In this document: positions 17,394 to 25,650 of the stretch, piece after piece
Numbering within the stretch: position 1 is the stretch's first letter
How the letters are laid out: every line of letters starts with the position of its first letter
NCBI RefSeq assembly: GCF_000526215.1
Contig: NZ_JAFQ01000004.1
Coordinates: 5,022,001 to 5,086,000 of the forward strand
DNA: 64,000 nucleotides
Reading direction: 5' to 3'
Source: Nocardia sp. BMG51109
Lineage (GTDB): Bacteria; Actinomycetota; Actinomycetes; Mycobacteriales; Mycobacteriaceae
Translations under genes and position numbers: made by a program
Notes under the pieces: model-generated
Told to the model about the DNA's origin: nothing
What the model saw: the letters and a program-made list of their open reading frames with translations, nothing else
Databases searched by the model: none

Positions 17394-17473
17394 CTCGTCG
17401 TAGTGGTGCAGCACCCGGATCGAGACGCCGGTCATCTCCGCCACCGTGCCGACGGTGTATTCGGTAGTCGAGC
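17394..17473 (-). pseudogene. remnant of a MerR-family regulator (N-terminus only)
   Basis: About 26 codons read EYTVGTVAEMTGVSIRVLHHYDE, seen as blocks TVGTVAEMTGVS and IRVLHHYDE. This is the characteristic first helix-turn-helix of TipA/MerR regulators. No start codon precedes it in frame (an in-frame TAA does), and after HHYDE the reading changes to unrelated sequence, so only a fragment survives. It is wedged between the F420-type gene and the XRE regulator. Confidence 0.6.
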
Positions 17474-17482
17474 TTTACACCC

Positions 17483-18418
17483 CTAGCCGGGTACCGACAT
17501 CTCCGGGTCGATCCTGTCGAGCATGATGCCCAGCCATTCGGCTCGCCGGAACTCCGACGGCAGAGCAGCGACCCCCGCTGTGGCTTCCCGTACGGCTTCG
17601 GCCTGCCTCCCGAGCAGTGCCAGCACTACGCCGCGTTGCACGCCCCAGAAACCGTCGACGTACCAGTACCCGTCAGCCGGGGGCTCGATACCGTCGAGTG
17701 CTTCCGCTGCCCTGTCGGCCCTGTGGAGCGCTCGGTACGCCCGGGTGTGGTCTCGGCTCGCCGCGAGTAGTTCGGCTCGCTGATAGATGTCGTAGGCGTG
17801 CAATGAGGGGTGTGCGCGTGGTACCTGTATCGCTGCCTCATTGACGTCCAGCGCACCACCTATATCACCCTGATGCCAGGCGTTGTAGGCGCGGAAGCTC
17901 AGAGCGTGCGCGTACAGGGTGCCGTCGGCGTCTTCAGCGAGTCTCGCAGCGTCGGACAACACTTTGTCGGCGGTCGTATAGCGTCCTGCCACGTGTTCGA
18001 GCCAACCTCGATAGGTGGCAACCTCCGCAGCGAGAGATGAGCCTCCTGCAGGAGCCAAAGCCCTTGCGACACTGTCAAATCCGCGAATGGCTGGAGTGAC
18101 GAGCGCGGCCCCCACGCGGTCCTCGAGACGTCTGGTCCGCTCGAGAACAACCGAGATGTCTTCCAGCGCTGAGCTTCCAGCTGACGACGGATCGGCCACC
18201 GTGGCAACCAGCCTGTCCACATCCAACGCCGAATCGTTGCCGAGTACTCGGCGGTATGCGTCAACCACACCCGGAGAGACGGGCCGCTTGCCGCTCTCGA
18301 TTTCGGATATGTACGCCGGTGAATAGTGGATCTTTCCCGACATCTGACGCAGGCCGATGCCTGCCACCATGCGCAGCTCACGCAGTAGTTGTCCGGTCAC
18401 TTCGTGTTTGGCGAACAC
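17483..18418 (-). CDS. XRE-family regulator with helical repeat domain
   Basis: A 311-residue regulator. An XRE helix-turn-helix fills residues 5-60 (LLRELRMVAGIGLRQMSGKI, then YSPAYISEIESGKRPVS). The remainder (about 90-305) is helical and TPR-like, with repeated A-A-x-x-L patterns such as YTTADKVLSDAARLAED and HTRAYRALHRADRAAEAL. This layout occurs in many actinobacterial regulators that sense peptides or small ligands. GTG 18418 is chosen because a TAGTGT hexamer lies 6 nt upstream. The direct repeat TAGTGTTCG just upstream may be an autoregulatory site. It is divergent from a three-gene cluster of small proteins. Confidence 0.82.
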   Translation of the reverse strand: MFAKHEVTGQLLRELRMVAGIGLRQMSGKIHYSPAYISEIESGKRPVSPGVVDAYRRVLGNDSALDVDRLVATVADPSSAGSSALEDISVVLERTRRLEDRVGAALVTPAIRGFDSVARALAPAGGSSLAAEVATYRGWLEHVAGRYTTADKVLSDAARLAEDADGTLYAHALSFRAYNAWHQGDIGGALDVNEAAIQVPRAHPSLHAYDIYQRAELLAASRDHTRAYRALHRADRAAEALDGIEPPADGYWYVDGFWGVQRGVVLALLGRQAEAVREATAGVAALPSEFRRAEWLGIMLDRIDPEMSVPG

Positions 18419-18424
18419 TACCGA

Positions 18425-18430
18425 ACACTA
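18425..18430 (-). promoter_or_regulatory. -10 hexamer TAGTGT for the XRE regulator
   Basis: Reading on the minus strand, TAGTGT is followed by TCGGTA and then GTG 18418. The nonamer TAGTGTTCG occurs at 18430-18422 and again at 18420-18412, the second copy including the start codon. Confidence 0.45.
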
Positions 18431-18589
18431 TCGCGCTTCCGTCTCCTATGGGTCACGACCAGGGTAGTTGGTGGCTCCGCTGTGGAGTCGATACCGGCCG
18501 CCCCAACCCTGCGACCAACCGCGCGCCGGGGTCCTCCACAGCGGATGCCATCCAGCACCCGAGCCAGCCCCACAGGAAGGTCAGGCGCG

Positions 18590-18883
18590 ATGGGATTCCG
18601 GCCGACTGCGCTCGGATGGATAGACACGAGCGTCAGCACATCACCTGTGTGGGATCGAGCCCAGGTACAGCGGCTTGCCAAGCACCTCGGCTTCTTCGTG
18701 CTGTGGGAGGAGCCATCGCTGGTGCCTCTCGCCGATCACGTGCGCGATTCCGATGTGGACGCGCTGATCGTTCCGTCACCCGAGCACCTGGACCCGCTCA
18801 CGCTGAACGCTGTCCTGCATGTTGCGGATATCGAAACTGTCTGTCCGAGAATGAGTTTCGCCCGTTGGAGGGTGAACGTATGA
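18590..18883 (+). CDS. small resolvase-like (recombinase N-domain-like) protein
   Basis: A 97-residue protein. The start is ATG 18590, with AGGAAGG upstream. It reads LGWIDTSVSTSPVWDRAQVQRLAKHLGF, then SDVDALIVPSPEHLDPLTL and a closing MSFARW. The pattern of a strand, a helix that starts a scan for relatives, then a DVDALIVPS strand resembles the N-terminal domain of serine resolvases. No obvious catalytic serine in the expected VSTxxQ context is preserved, although a Ser is present at TSVSTS. Similar genes near XRE regulators are, as I recall, frequent in Nocardia and Rhodococcus. Function is unknown; recombinase activity is not claimed. Confidence 0.6.
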   Translation: MGFRPTALGWIDTSVSTSPVWDRAQVQRLAKHLGFFVLWEEPSLVPLADHVRDSDVDALIVPSPEHLDPLTLNAVLHVADIETVCPRMSFARWRVNV

Positions 18884-18960
18884 CCGTCCTGTGGGTCCTC
18901 GCGGTAGCCATCCCGCTCGTAATCCTGCTGTGGGCCGTCCTGTGGCCGAACCGACGATGA
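18880..18960 (+). CDS. 26-residue single-helix membrane microprotein
   Basis: ATG 18880 overlaps the preceding stop as ATGA, and GGAGG lies 8-9 nt upstream. The peptide is one hydrophobic helix (TVLWVLAVAIPLVILLWAVL) with a basic end (WPNRR). Its position between two other small genes with good ribosome binding sites argues that it is real. No family is recognised; it may be a membrane-anchored regulator or a toxin-like peptide. Confidence 0.6.
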   Translation: MTVLWVLAVAIPLVILLWAVLWPNRR

Positions 18961-18981
18961 TGTCGATACGAAAGGTCTGCC

Positions 18982-19245
18982 ATGTCGTCTCTCCCGAACG
19001 GTAACCATGCATTCTCTCCGCACAAGCGCCGGATATTCGAGACAATGGACGACGGCCGGGCGCATACGGCTGACAAATTGCAGAGAAGACTGGATATCGG
19101 CCACGTGGGATCTGTTACACGAACCCTGTATTGGATGGTGAGATGCGGCTTCGCTGTCGGACGTGGCGAGTTCTATAAGCTCACGCTCAAAGGACGTACG
19201 GCCGCCCGAAACCTCGACGACGGCTACGATTACGTGCCGGGGTGA
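18982..19245 (+). CDS. small winged-helix-like protein
   Basis: An 87-residue protein with GAAAGG before its ATG. It reads HKRRIFETMDDGRAHTADKL, then GHVGSVTRTLYWMVRCGFAV and FYKLTLKGRTAARNL. The order helix, helix, SVTRTLYWMVRCGF recognition helix and the YKLTLKGR wing is what one expects of a winged-helix DNA-binding domain such as PadR or MarR, but I cannot assign a family. It is the third gene of the cluster facing the XRE regulator, 21 nt after the microprotein. Confidence 0.6.
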   Translation: MSSLPNGNHAFSPHKRRIFETMDDGRAHTADKLQRRLDIGHVGSVTRTLYWMVRCGFAVGRGEFYKLTLKGRTAARNLDDGYDYVPG

Positions 19246-19326
19246 TCAGAGATCGCGAGTGCGATAGTTGTCCCAGCCGGACGAAAATCCCTGCGTGCGA
19301 AGATGTTACGGTCGGAACCGGCTCGT

Positions 19327-19536
19327 TCACCGGTCTCTCCTCTTCGGTTGCTGGATGGCCTTCCGCAATTCCTCAGGCTGCTGCGCGAGGACGCGCCGGA
19401 CCTCGTCGGCTCCGGCGAGTTCGGTTTGAGCGTCGGGTTGCGCCAGGGCCGAGTGCGGTCTCTCGGCGAGGTTCCCATCGGAAACTCATGACGGGTCGTC
19501 AGGTTCTGCACGAATTTCCGATGGGCGGTCGGTCAT
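19327..19536 (-). pseudogene. possible small gene broken by an in-frame TGA
   Basis: From ATG 19536 the frame reads MTDRPSEIRAEPDDPS, then TGA (19488-19486), then continues in the same frame with protein-like sequence: ERPHSALAQPDAQTELAGAD and EVRRVLAQQPEELRKAIQQP before TGA 19327. The second part has the amphipathic, codon-regular look of a real C-terminus. This could be a decayed gene, or a shorter gene with an unrecognised start. No family is recognised. Confidence 0.3.
19474..19525. repeat. 11-bp inverted repeat inside the broken small gene
   Basis: CCCATCGGAAA (19474-19484) and TTTCCGATGGG (19515-19525) are perfect inverted copies 30 nt apart and flank the in-frame stop noted for this locus. 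It may be a hairpin or a protein site. Confidence 0.55.
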
Positions 19537-19670
19537 CGTGATGGGTGCCCCAGTTCGCGGGCAGGGAGCTTGTCGGAGAGGAGGCTCATACTGCGGGTGC
19601 CGCGTACGGTCCCGGATCCCGGGAACAGTGCCGCATGGGCCGGGGTTGCCCGAGTGGGGGCTGGTGACGG

Positions 19671-20636
19671 ATGGGAGTGGTGATGCTGGCTGTCGGATTC
19701 GAGGAACCGGGCGGGCCCGAGGTGTTGCGGGGCGTCGAGGTGCCGGAACCGCATGCGGGGGCCGGTGAGGTGCGGATCAGGGTCGAGGCCGCGACGGTGA
19801 ATCCGTCGGATGTGGTGACTCGGTCGGGGCAGGCGCACGATCGGTATCGGGATGTCGAACCGCCGTATGTGCCGGGGTGGGATGCGGCCGGTGTGATCGA
19901 CGAGACCGGGCCGGGTTCGAGCTGGCGGGTCGGCGACCGGGTCGTCGCCGTCACCAAGCCGGTCCTCGAGGGTGGCGGGGCCTACGCGGAACGGATTGTC
20001 GTCTCCGATGATTCGGTTGCTCCGATTCCCGAGGGCGCGGATATGGTTGCGGCCGCGACGCTTCCGATGAACGGTCTGACGGCCCGCATCGCTCTGGACG
20101 CGATCGGGTCCGCGCGGACCGTCGCGGTGACCGGTGCCGCGGGTGCGGTGGGCGGTTATGTCGTCCAGCTGGCAAAGCATGCCGGGCTCACGGTGCTCGC
20201 CGATGCCTCGGCGGCCGACCGGCAGCTGGTGGAAGATCTCGGTGCCGATATCGTCGTCGAGCGCGGAAGTGATGTGGCACGGCGTATTCGCGAACACTTC
20301 CCGTCGGGCGTCGATGCGGTGATCGACGGTGCGCTGCTGGGCGCGGCCGTGCTGCCCGCCGTCCGCGACAACGGCTCCTACGTCGCGCTGCGCCCGCCCG
20401 TGCTGACCGGTGGTGTCGAATCCGAACGTGGTATCGACCTCGACTACGTCATGGTCACGGACCACGTGCGTGATTCCGCGGCACTGCGCGAGCTGAGCCG
20501 GCTTGCGGGAGAAGGCGTTCTGACGTTGCGGGTGGCCCGCACCTTTCCTGCCGAACAGGCCGCCGAGGCGCACCGCCTGCTCGAGGCCGGTGGAGTGCGG
20601 GGGCGGCTGGTGCTGGTGTTCCGGCACCCTAGGTAG
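19671..20636 (+). CDS. quinone oxidoreductase-like MDR protein, NADP-dependent
   Basis: A 321-residue medium-chain reductase. The N-terminal GroES-like domain has VEAATVNPSDVVTRSG and PPYVPGWDAAGVI; the Rossmann domain carries AVTGAAGAVGGYVVQLAKHAG with the nucleotide-binding glycines. The zinc-binding cysteines of true alcohol dehydrogenases are absent, so a QOR-type reductase is expected. The start may be ATG 19671 or ATG 19683, the latter with GGGAG close upstream. Nothing in the context names the substrate. Confidence 0.85.
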   Translation: MGVVMLAVGFEEPGGPEVLRGVEVPEPHAGAGEVRIRVEAATVNPSDVVTRSGQAHDRYRDVEPPYVPGWDAAGVIDETGPGSSWRVGDRVVAVTKPVLEGGGAYAERIVVSDDSVAPIPEGADMVAAATLPMNGLTARIALDAIGSARTVAVTGAAGAVGGYVVQLAKHAGLTVLADASAADRQLVEDLGADIVVERGSDVARRIREHFPSGVDAVIDGALLGAAVLPAVRDNGSYVALRPPVLTGGVESERGIDLDYVMVTDHVRDSAALRELSRLAGEGVLTLRVARTFPAEQAAEAHRLLEAGGVRGRLVLVFRHPR

Positions 20637-20844
20637 GCGGTCTGCGGCGACTGGCAGCGCGGTGCCGACCGTCCGAGCCGGTCCGGCACACCGAGTGCGG
20701 GCCGGGGTCGTACTCCGCCTGTTCGGGCCCCGGCTCGTGTTCGCTGTCAGCTGATCCCGATGCGTCGGAGAGCTATTGACCTGGAGCGAACTCCAAGTCG
20801 TAGCGTTCCTGGTGAAGTTGTCGACACAGCAGCGGGAGTCCTTG

Positions 20845-21717
20845 ATGGAACTCGGTTTTCACGTACCGGTCTTCGATATCGACGGTGGCACCACGGCCAT
20901 CGCCGGCGAGCTGGCCCGGGTCGGCGCCGCGGCGGAAGCGTCCGGCGCGACCTGGCTGTCGTTCATGGATCACTACTTCCAGATCGAGCCGACCGGGCTT
21001 CCGGCGGAGTCGAACATGCTGGAGGGCTACACCACGCTCGGCTATCTGGCCGCGCACACATCGAGCATCGACCTCAGCCTGCTGGTGACCGGCGTGACCT
21101 ACCGGCATCCGGGGTTGCTCGCCAAGATCGTCACCACCCTGGACGTGCTGTCCGGGGGCCGGGCCGTGCTGGGCCTCGGCGCGGCCTGGTTCGAGCGCGA
21201 GCACCGCGGGCTGGGTGTGCCGTTCCCGCCGACCGGCGAGCGGTTCGACCGGTTGGAGGAGACGCTGCGCATCTGCGCGCAGATGTGGGATCCGGCCGAC
21301 AACGGGCCGTTCGACGGCAAGTACTACCAGCTGGCCGAGACGCTCTGCTCGCCGCAGCCGATCCGCCGCCCCAAGGTGCTGATCGGCGGTGGCGGCGAGC
21401 GCCGGACGCTGCGGCTGGTCGCGCAGTACGGCGACGCCTGCAACCTGTTCGGCACCTCGCCCGAGGACGTGCGGCACAAGCTCGAGGTCCTGCGGCGGCA
21501 CTGTGACGAGGTGGGGCGCGACTACGGCGAGATCCGCAAGACGATCACCGCCAACAACCCGCGGCCGAGCCCGGAGACCCGCGACGAGTTCGTCCGGAGC
21601 ATGGCCGACTACGCCGCCCTCGGCGTCGACGCCGTGATGATCATCCCGACGACCGGCTCCCCGGCCGCGTGGATCGATGCCATGGCCCCGGCCGTCCCGC
21701 AGCTCGCCGACCTCTGA
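20845..21717 (+). CDS. LLM-class F420-dependent oxidoreductase
   Basis: A 290-residue luciferase-like protein starting at ATG 20845, with GGGAG 6 nt upstream; a longer upstream frame is not needed. Motifs are LGFHVPVFDIDGG, TWLSFMDHYFQIEP, SLLVTGVTYRHPGLLAKIV, the GGRAVLGLGAAWFEREH block and KVLIGGGGERRTLRLVAQYGDACN, which are typical of F420-type family members. The same-strand neighbour is a quinone-reductase-like gene about 200 bp upstream; linkage is not certain. Confidence 0.87.
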   Translation: MELGFHVPVFDIDGGTTAIAGELARVGAAAEASGATWLSFMDHYFQIEPTGLPAESNMLEGYTTLGYLAAHTSSIDLSLLVTGVTYRHPGLLAKIVTTLDVLSGGRAVLGLGAAWFEREHRGLGVPFPPTGERFDRLEETLRICAQMWDPADNGPFDGKYYQLAETLCSPQPIRRPKVLIGGGGERRTLRLVAQYGDACNLFGTSPEDVRHKLEVLRRHCDEVGRDYGEIRKTITANNPRPSPETRDEFVRSMADYAALGVDAVMIIPTTGSPAAWIDAMAPAVPQLADL

Positions 21718-21719
21718 CC

Positions 21720-22022
21720 TTATATCGGAACCATGATCTGGAAGAACCAGGCCCCTCCGCTGGTACCCCCCTCGCATCCCCTCACGATGGGAACGTTGTC
21801 CTGGGCATGGTCGTCCAGGCTCTGCTGACAGTCTTCTCGCGTGTCGTACGGTCCCACGTTGCAGATGCCGCGAAAGCAGAGTGGGTTGGATGTCCGGGTG
21901 AACGGGGCAGCGGCATCAGCGGGGAGAACAGTTGCGGCAGCGGGGAGAGCAGTTGCGGCCATAGCCGCTCCCGCCAGTGCAATCGTGGCCGCGGTGAACG
22001 TGGCAATTCTCGTTATTCGCAT
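21720..22022 (-). CDS. small secreted protein with four cysteines
   Basis: A 100-residue protein starting at ATG 22022 (MRITRIATFTAATIALAGAA), a clear signal peptide with likely cleavage after an AxA near residues 25-35. The mature part has four cysteines (LCFRGICN, REDCQQSL, VRGCEGG) that could form two disulphides, and it ends in WFFQIMVPI. An in-frame upstream extension to 22118 would spoil the signal peptide. No family is recognised. The following secreted gene, which reads the same way, may be related only by location. Confidence 0.65.
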   Translation of the reverse strand: MRITRIATFTAATIALAGAAMAATALPAAATVLPADAAAPFTRTSNPLCFRGICNVGPYDTREDCQQSLDDHAQDNVPIVRGCEGGTSGGAWFFQIMVPI

Positions 22023-22139
22023 GCCCGCAACGTATTTGGCTGACAGCAACACTGATAGAAGGTTTTTGACCGGGACTCGGCCAGAGCGGTGGCGTGCCGC
22101 GGGACTGACCCCTCGCATCGGAGCGGTGCCGGTTTCGCC

Positions 22140-22433
22140 TTATTCGCAGGCGATTCCATCGTCGTCCCGATCGAGGTGCGGGGCGTAGCCCGGCTGGCCG
22201 CGATACAGCGGGGCCTTGCCCGCCTGCCGAACCTCGTCGCAGTTCTTGTAGTACGCCGACTGCGGGGGTCCTGGCGGACCGGCGGGCGGCGGGCAGAACT
22301 GCGCCGAACCGGAATTGCACAGCAGGTCGGTGAGCGGGTCGGCGGACGCCGCGGGCGCGGTGAGCGCGAGCACGAATGCGGCGCCCAGCAGGCCGGCGCC
22401 GAGATTTCTCCGGAGATGCGAATCGGTCATCAC
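22140..22433 (-). CDS. secreted Excalibur calcium-binding domain protein
   Basis: A 97-residue exported protein. Residues 1-31 are a signal peptide (RRNLGAGLLGAAFVLALTAP, ASA). A short proline-rich spacer (CPPPAGPPGPP) leads to a C-terminal Excalibur domain: YYKNCDEVRQAGKAPLYRGQ, then a DRDDDGIACE EF-hand-like calcium loop. Excalibur domains occur in extracellular proteins of Gram-positive bacteria; here the protein is little more than the domain itself. The start may be at either of two adjacent ATGs. Confidence 0.88.
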   Translation of the reverse strand: MMTDSHLRRNLGAGLLGAAFVLALTAPAASADPLTDLLCNSGSAQFCPPPAGPPGPPQSAYYKNCDEVRQAGKAPLYRGQPGYAPHLDRDDDGIACE

Positions 22434-22654
22434 GACATTCCTCGTCGGTGTATTTCTCAGTCACCCGGCGAGCCCGGGTGCGGCTACCCCCGACCGGTCG
22501 TCGCGAGAGCAACGTAACAGCGAATCCGGGTCGAAACGAGCCGTTGTGCCGAACGGCAGACCTTCGTCGCCCTCGTTGTGACAAAGGTCCTTATCGAAAG
22601 GGATGCGGCCGCGATCTGTGGTTTCTCTCGATTTCCGGTGGGCATCCGCCGGAC

Positions 22655-22915
22655 ATGAACCCCGATACGCAACCGCAGTCAGTTGTCACCGAGTCGGATC
22701 TGCGTCAGTTGCTCCAGGTCGGTGGCCCCGGCAGTCGGCTCGTGCTGCGGGAGGGCCGGATCGGACTCGACTCCGGCGCCGAGGACGGCACGGGTGGCAT
22801 GCCCCTGATCACCCGGGGCGAACTCATCGAACATGTCGGTGCCGAGCCCGAGCTGTCCGAACTGACCGCCGAGGCCGAAACGGTGAACACCAAGATCCGC
22901 ATGCTGGGAGCCTGA
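22655..22915 (+). CDS. hypothetical 86-residue protein
   Basis: A short soluble protein beginning MNPDTQPQSVVTESDLRQLL and continuing GSRLVLREGRIGLD, MPLITRGELIEHV and ELSELTAEAETVNTKI. The codon pattern and an amphipathic C-terminal helix support coding. There are no membrane segments and no family is recognised. No good ribosome binding site is visible before ATG 22655. Confidence 0.55.
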   Translation: MNPDTQPQSVVTESDLRQLLQVGGPGSRLVLREGRIGLDSGAEDGTGGMPLITRGELIEHVGAEPELSELTAEAETVNTKIRMLGA

Positions 22916-23162
22916 CTCGCCGGCGCCGGCGGACGGAAGCGGCTCATGTGCACCCGTCCACCGGCGCCGGTCGTATCCGAGCCGGTGCCCGGCAGGCCCT
23001 ACGGCAACCACCGGACACCATGGGGTATTCGAAGCGGGCCACGATCCGGCTGGGTTCTGCCACGCCTGGAACGTCCACGCCCGGCACGGCTTTACTCTCC
23101 CCGCCCACCGAGCGGCCCGACTCGTCGGCACCGGCGCGATGTAATGCTGTGGGAGGCGGCGA

Positions 23163-24233
23163 TCAGGGGAGGAGGACGACTATATCCAGCGCGTGGGAGG
23201 CGGCGGCCGCGGTGAGAGCGGCGGCGGGGTCGTCCAGTCCGACGGTGCGTACCCGGAGGTGCGACAGGTCGATGACGCCGCCGCGGACCATCGACCACAG
23301 TTCGAGAAGGGTTGTGTCGCGGCACATCCAGGAGCCGCGCAGGGTCAGCCGCCGGTGCATGAAGTCGCCGTAGGGGATCGGAAGGTCTTGTCGCACACCG
23401 CCGACGAGGACCCAGCTGCCGTCCGGTCGGATCGCGTCGTAGCCGGCCATCGTCGGATCCGCGCTCGGAACGGCGCCGAGCGTGTCGACCACGGCGTCGA
23501 CGGGTCCGGCGGCCGCCGCGATCGCCCGTCCGTCCACGCCGCGGTCACCGGTCAGCGGCACGGGCGTTACGCGCGGATCGATGCCCGCGAGCGAGTCGAG
23601 CGACGCGCGGTTGCGACCGACCGCGACGACGGCGGCGGCGCCCCGGGCGAGCGCGACGAGGACTGCCGCCGCACCGAGTTGCCCGGTCGCGCCGACCACC
23701 GCGACGACCTGCCCCGCGCGCACGCCGGCCCGGTCGATCGCCTCTGCCGCGATGCCGAGCCAGGGCAGGAACGCCAGCCGTTCGACGGGGTAGCCGTCCG
23801 CACCGGGCAGGGCGACGAGGGTCCGCTCGGGTTGCAGCGCCCGCTCGGCGTACAGGCCGTCGCGCCAGACGTCGCGCATCCGGTCGGTGGTGGGAGTCGG
23901 GCGGCCGTCCCCGCCGAGCCCGGTCCAGCCCAGCAGCGCCTCCTCCGGCTCGGCCACGCGACCCGACCGGAACAGCGCGGTGGCGACCACGACATCGCCC
24001 TGCCGCACGCCGAACACGTCGTCGGCGGTCGCCGTGACCCGCCCGATCCCGGTGGGACCGAGCACAATCGGCGTCGGGAACCCGCCGCGCCCGCCCGACA
24101 CCACGGCATCGGTGTACGAGGGCACCTGCGCGGCCAGGACGTCGAGCGTCGCACCGCCGCCGCGCAGCCGCGGATCGGGCACTTCGGCCAGGTGCAGCCC
24201 GCTGTCGGGGGTAATCATCTGCCATGCCTTCAT
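23163..24233 (-). CDS. quinone oxidoreductase-like MDR protein
   Basis: A 356-residue medium-chain reductase starting at ATG 24233 (MKAWQMITPDSGLHLAEVP). The Rossmann motif is VVAVVGATGQLGAAAVLVAL, and the GroES-like half includes VVSGGRGGFPTPIVLGPTGI. No structural or catalytic zinc cysteines are seen. The gene is divergent from a MmyB-like regulator with 69 bp between the starts, a frequent arrangement in which the regulator controls the enzyme. The substrate is unknown. Confidence 0.84.
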   Translation of the reverse strand: MKAWQMITPDSGLHLAEVPDPRLRGGGATLDVLAAQVPSYTDAVVSGGRGGFPTPIVLGPTGIGRVTATADDVFGVRQGDVVVATALFRSGRVAEPEEALLGWTGLGGDGRPTPTTDRMRDVWRDGLYAERALQPERTLVALPGADGYPVERLAFLPWLGIAAEAIDRAGVRAGQVVAVVGATGQLGAAAVLVALARGAAAVVAVGRNRASLDSLAGIDPRVTPVPLTGDRGVDGRAIAAAAGPVDAVVDTLGAVPSADPTMAGYDAIRPDGSWVLVGGVRQDLPIPYGDFMHRRLTLRGSWMCRDTTLLELWSMVRGGVIDLSHLRVRTVGLDDPAAALTAAAASHALDIVVLLP

Positions 24234-24302
24234 GCCGGCCAGTCCACTCGCACCCCGGGGTGGTATCCAGAGCTGTGTGATCGTGGAACCGGGAGTGCCA
24301 GG

Positions 24303-25118
24303 ATGAGCGCCGAGCGGGACGCGGGGCTCGCGCGGCGGCGCGAGTTGGGTGCGTTCTTGCGGGCGCGGCGGGAGCGGACCGGTCCGGGGGAGGTGGGGCT
24401 GCCCGGTTCGGACCGGCGGCGGACGCCCGGGCTGCGACGGGAGGAGCTTGCGGTGCTGGCGGGTGTGAGCACCACCTGGTATGCGTACCTGGAGCAGGGG
24501 CGCGATGTGCATCCGTCCGATCAGGTTCTCGCGGCGATCGCGAATGCGTTGCGGCTCGATGCCGATGAGCGCGCCCATCTGCGCGCGCTCGCGGGCGCCG
24601 GTGGCGAGCGAGCCACCGATTCGTCGTCCGCCGGTTCCGCCGCCGAGGTCGTGTCCGCCGAGATCGCCGCGGTGCCCGAACTTCTCGATCCCGCCCCGGC
24701 CTACATCACCGGAGTGACCACCGACGTCCTCGCATGGAACGCCGCGGCCGCCGAACTGTTTCCGGGGCTCGTCCGCTCCGCCGCCGGCTCGCCGAACCTG
24801 GCGCGCTGGGTATTTCTCGATCCGGAGGCCCGGCGGGTGCTGGTCGACTGGGAGGCGGTGGCGCAGTCGGTGCTGGCCCGGCTCCGGGCGAACGCGGGAC
24901 GGCATCCGGGGGACGATCGGTTCGCGCGGCTGGCCGGGCAACTGCGCGCGGGTAGCGCCGAGGCGGAGGCGTGGTGGCCGCGGTACGACATCGCCACGAA
25001 TCGCGCCGGCAGCAAGCAGATCCGCCATCCCTCCCGCGGCGTGCTGACCCTGACCCACGCGGCCTTCACCGTGGCCGATGCCCCCGAGCAGGTTCTCGTC
25101 GTCTACGCGACACCGTGA
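24303..25118 (+). CDS. XRE regulator with MmyB-like ligand-binding domain
   Basis: A 271-residue regulator. The N-terminal helix-turn-helix (about 12-85) shows the typical LGAFLRARRERTGP, RRRTPGLRREELAVLAGVST and TWYAYLEQGRDVHPSDQVL blocks. The C-terminal MmyB-like domain (about 110-265) has PAYITGVTTDVLAWNAAAAE and HPSRGVLTLTHAAF. In Streptomyces and Nocardia such regulators commonly sit divergent from short-chain or quinone reductase genes and repress them; here the partner is the MDR gene at 23163-24233. Confidence 0.9.
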   Translation: MSAERDAGLARRRELGAFLRARRERTGPGEVGLPGSDRRRTPGLRREELAVLAGVSTTWYAYLEQGRDVHPSDQVLAAIANALRLDADERAHLRALAGAGGERATDSSSAGSAAEVVSAEIAAVPELLDPAPAYITGVTTDVLAWNAAAAELFPGLVRSAAGSPNLARWVFLDPEARRVLVDWEAVAQSVLARLRANAGRHPGDDRFARLAGQLRAGSAEAEAWWPRYDIATNRAGSKQIRHPSRGVLTLTHAAFTVADAPEQVLVVYATP

Positions 25119-25145
25119 ACTCGGCCCCGCATCGGCGGGCTCGGT

Positions 25146-25469
25146 TCAGTCGAGCTGGGAGAGCCGGTTCCGAATCTGGTGGTCGGCGGCCGGCCGCTTC
25201 CGGCGGTCGTGGTGTGGCCGGGGCTTCGGCGGGGGTGCGGAGGCGCCAGGGCCGCGCTTCCCGGCGGGCTCCGCGTCGCGTGCACGGTTGCCGGGGCCGT
25301 GCGCACGCCGGATCAGGTCCATGAGCCCGTCGATCGCGGCGATCGCGGATCCACCGTCGGTGTAGGCGAGCCCGGGAAACTGGTCGGAGATCGCTTCGAA
25401 CGCACTGTCGGAAGCCGACCACCTCACGTGCACCGCGGAGAGTGATATGCCGAAGTTGTCGTCGCCCAT
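25146..25469 (-). CDS. hypothetical protein with Pro/Lys/Arg-rich tail
   Basis: A 107-residue reading from ATG 25469: MGDDNFGISLSAVHVRWSA, then SAFEAISDQFPGLAYTDGG and AIAAIDGLMDLIRRAHGPG. The first half looks like a folded small domain; the last 45 residues are basic and proline-rich (PPPKPRPHHDRRKRP). An in-frame GTG at 25547 would add 26 residues. No family is recognised. It is convergent with the MmyB-like gene. Confidence 0.4.
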   Translation of the reverse strand: MGDDNFGISLSAVHVRWSASDSAFEAISDQFPGLAYTDGGSAIAAIDGLMDLIRRAHGPGNRARDAEPAGKRGPGASAPPPKPRPHHDRRKRPAADHQIRNRLSQLD

Positions 25470-25650
25470 GACAGTTCCCGTCGAAGTACTGGCAAATCTC
25501 GGATGCACCGTGTAGTTCACTTGTGCGTATGCACCCGCGTCCTCCACTGTGCGCCGGATGCCTCCCGGTCGGATGCGGCCGTTGGTCCCGAATCCGGCAT
25601 CTATCCAGTACCGGCGACACCGGCGCCCGCCGAATCGCCGGCTTCGAAAC

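Noticed and set aside
18590..18883. Serine recombinase marking a mobile element
   Set aside because: The protein has only a resolvase N-domain-like pattern, with no convincing catalytic context or DNA-binding domain, and I found no flanking att sites or inverted repeats.
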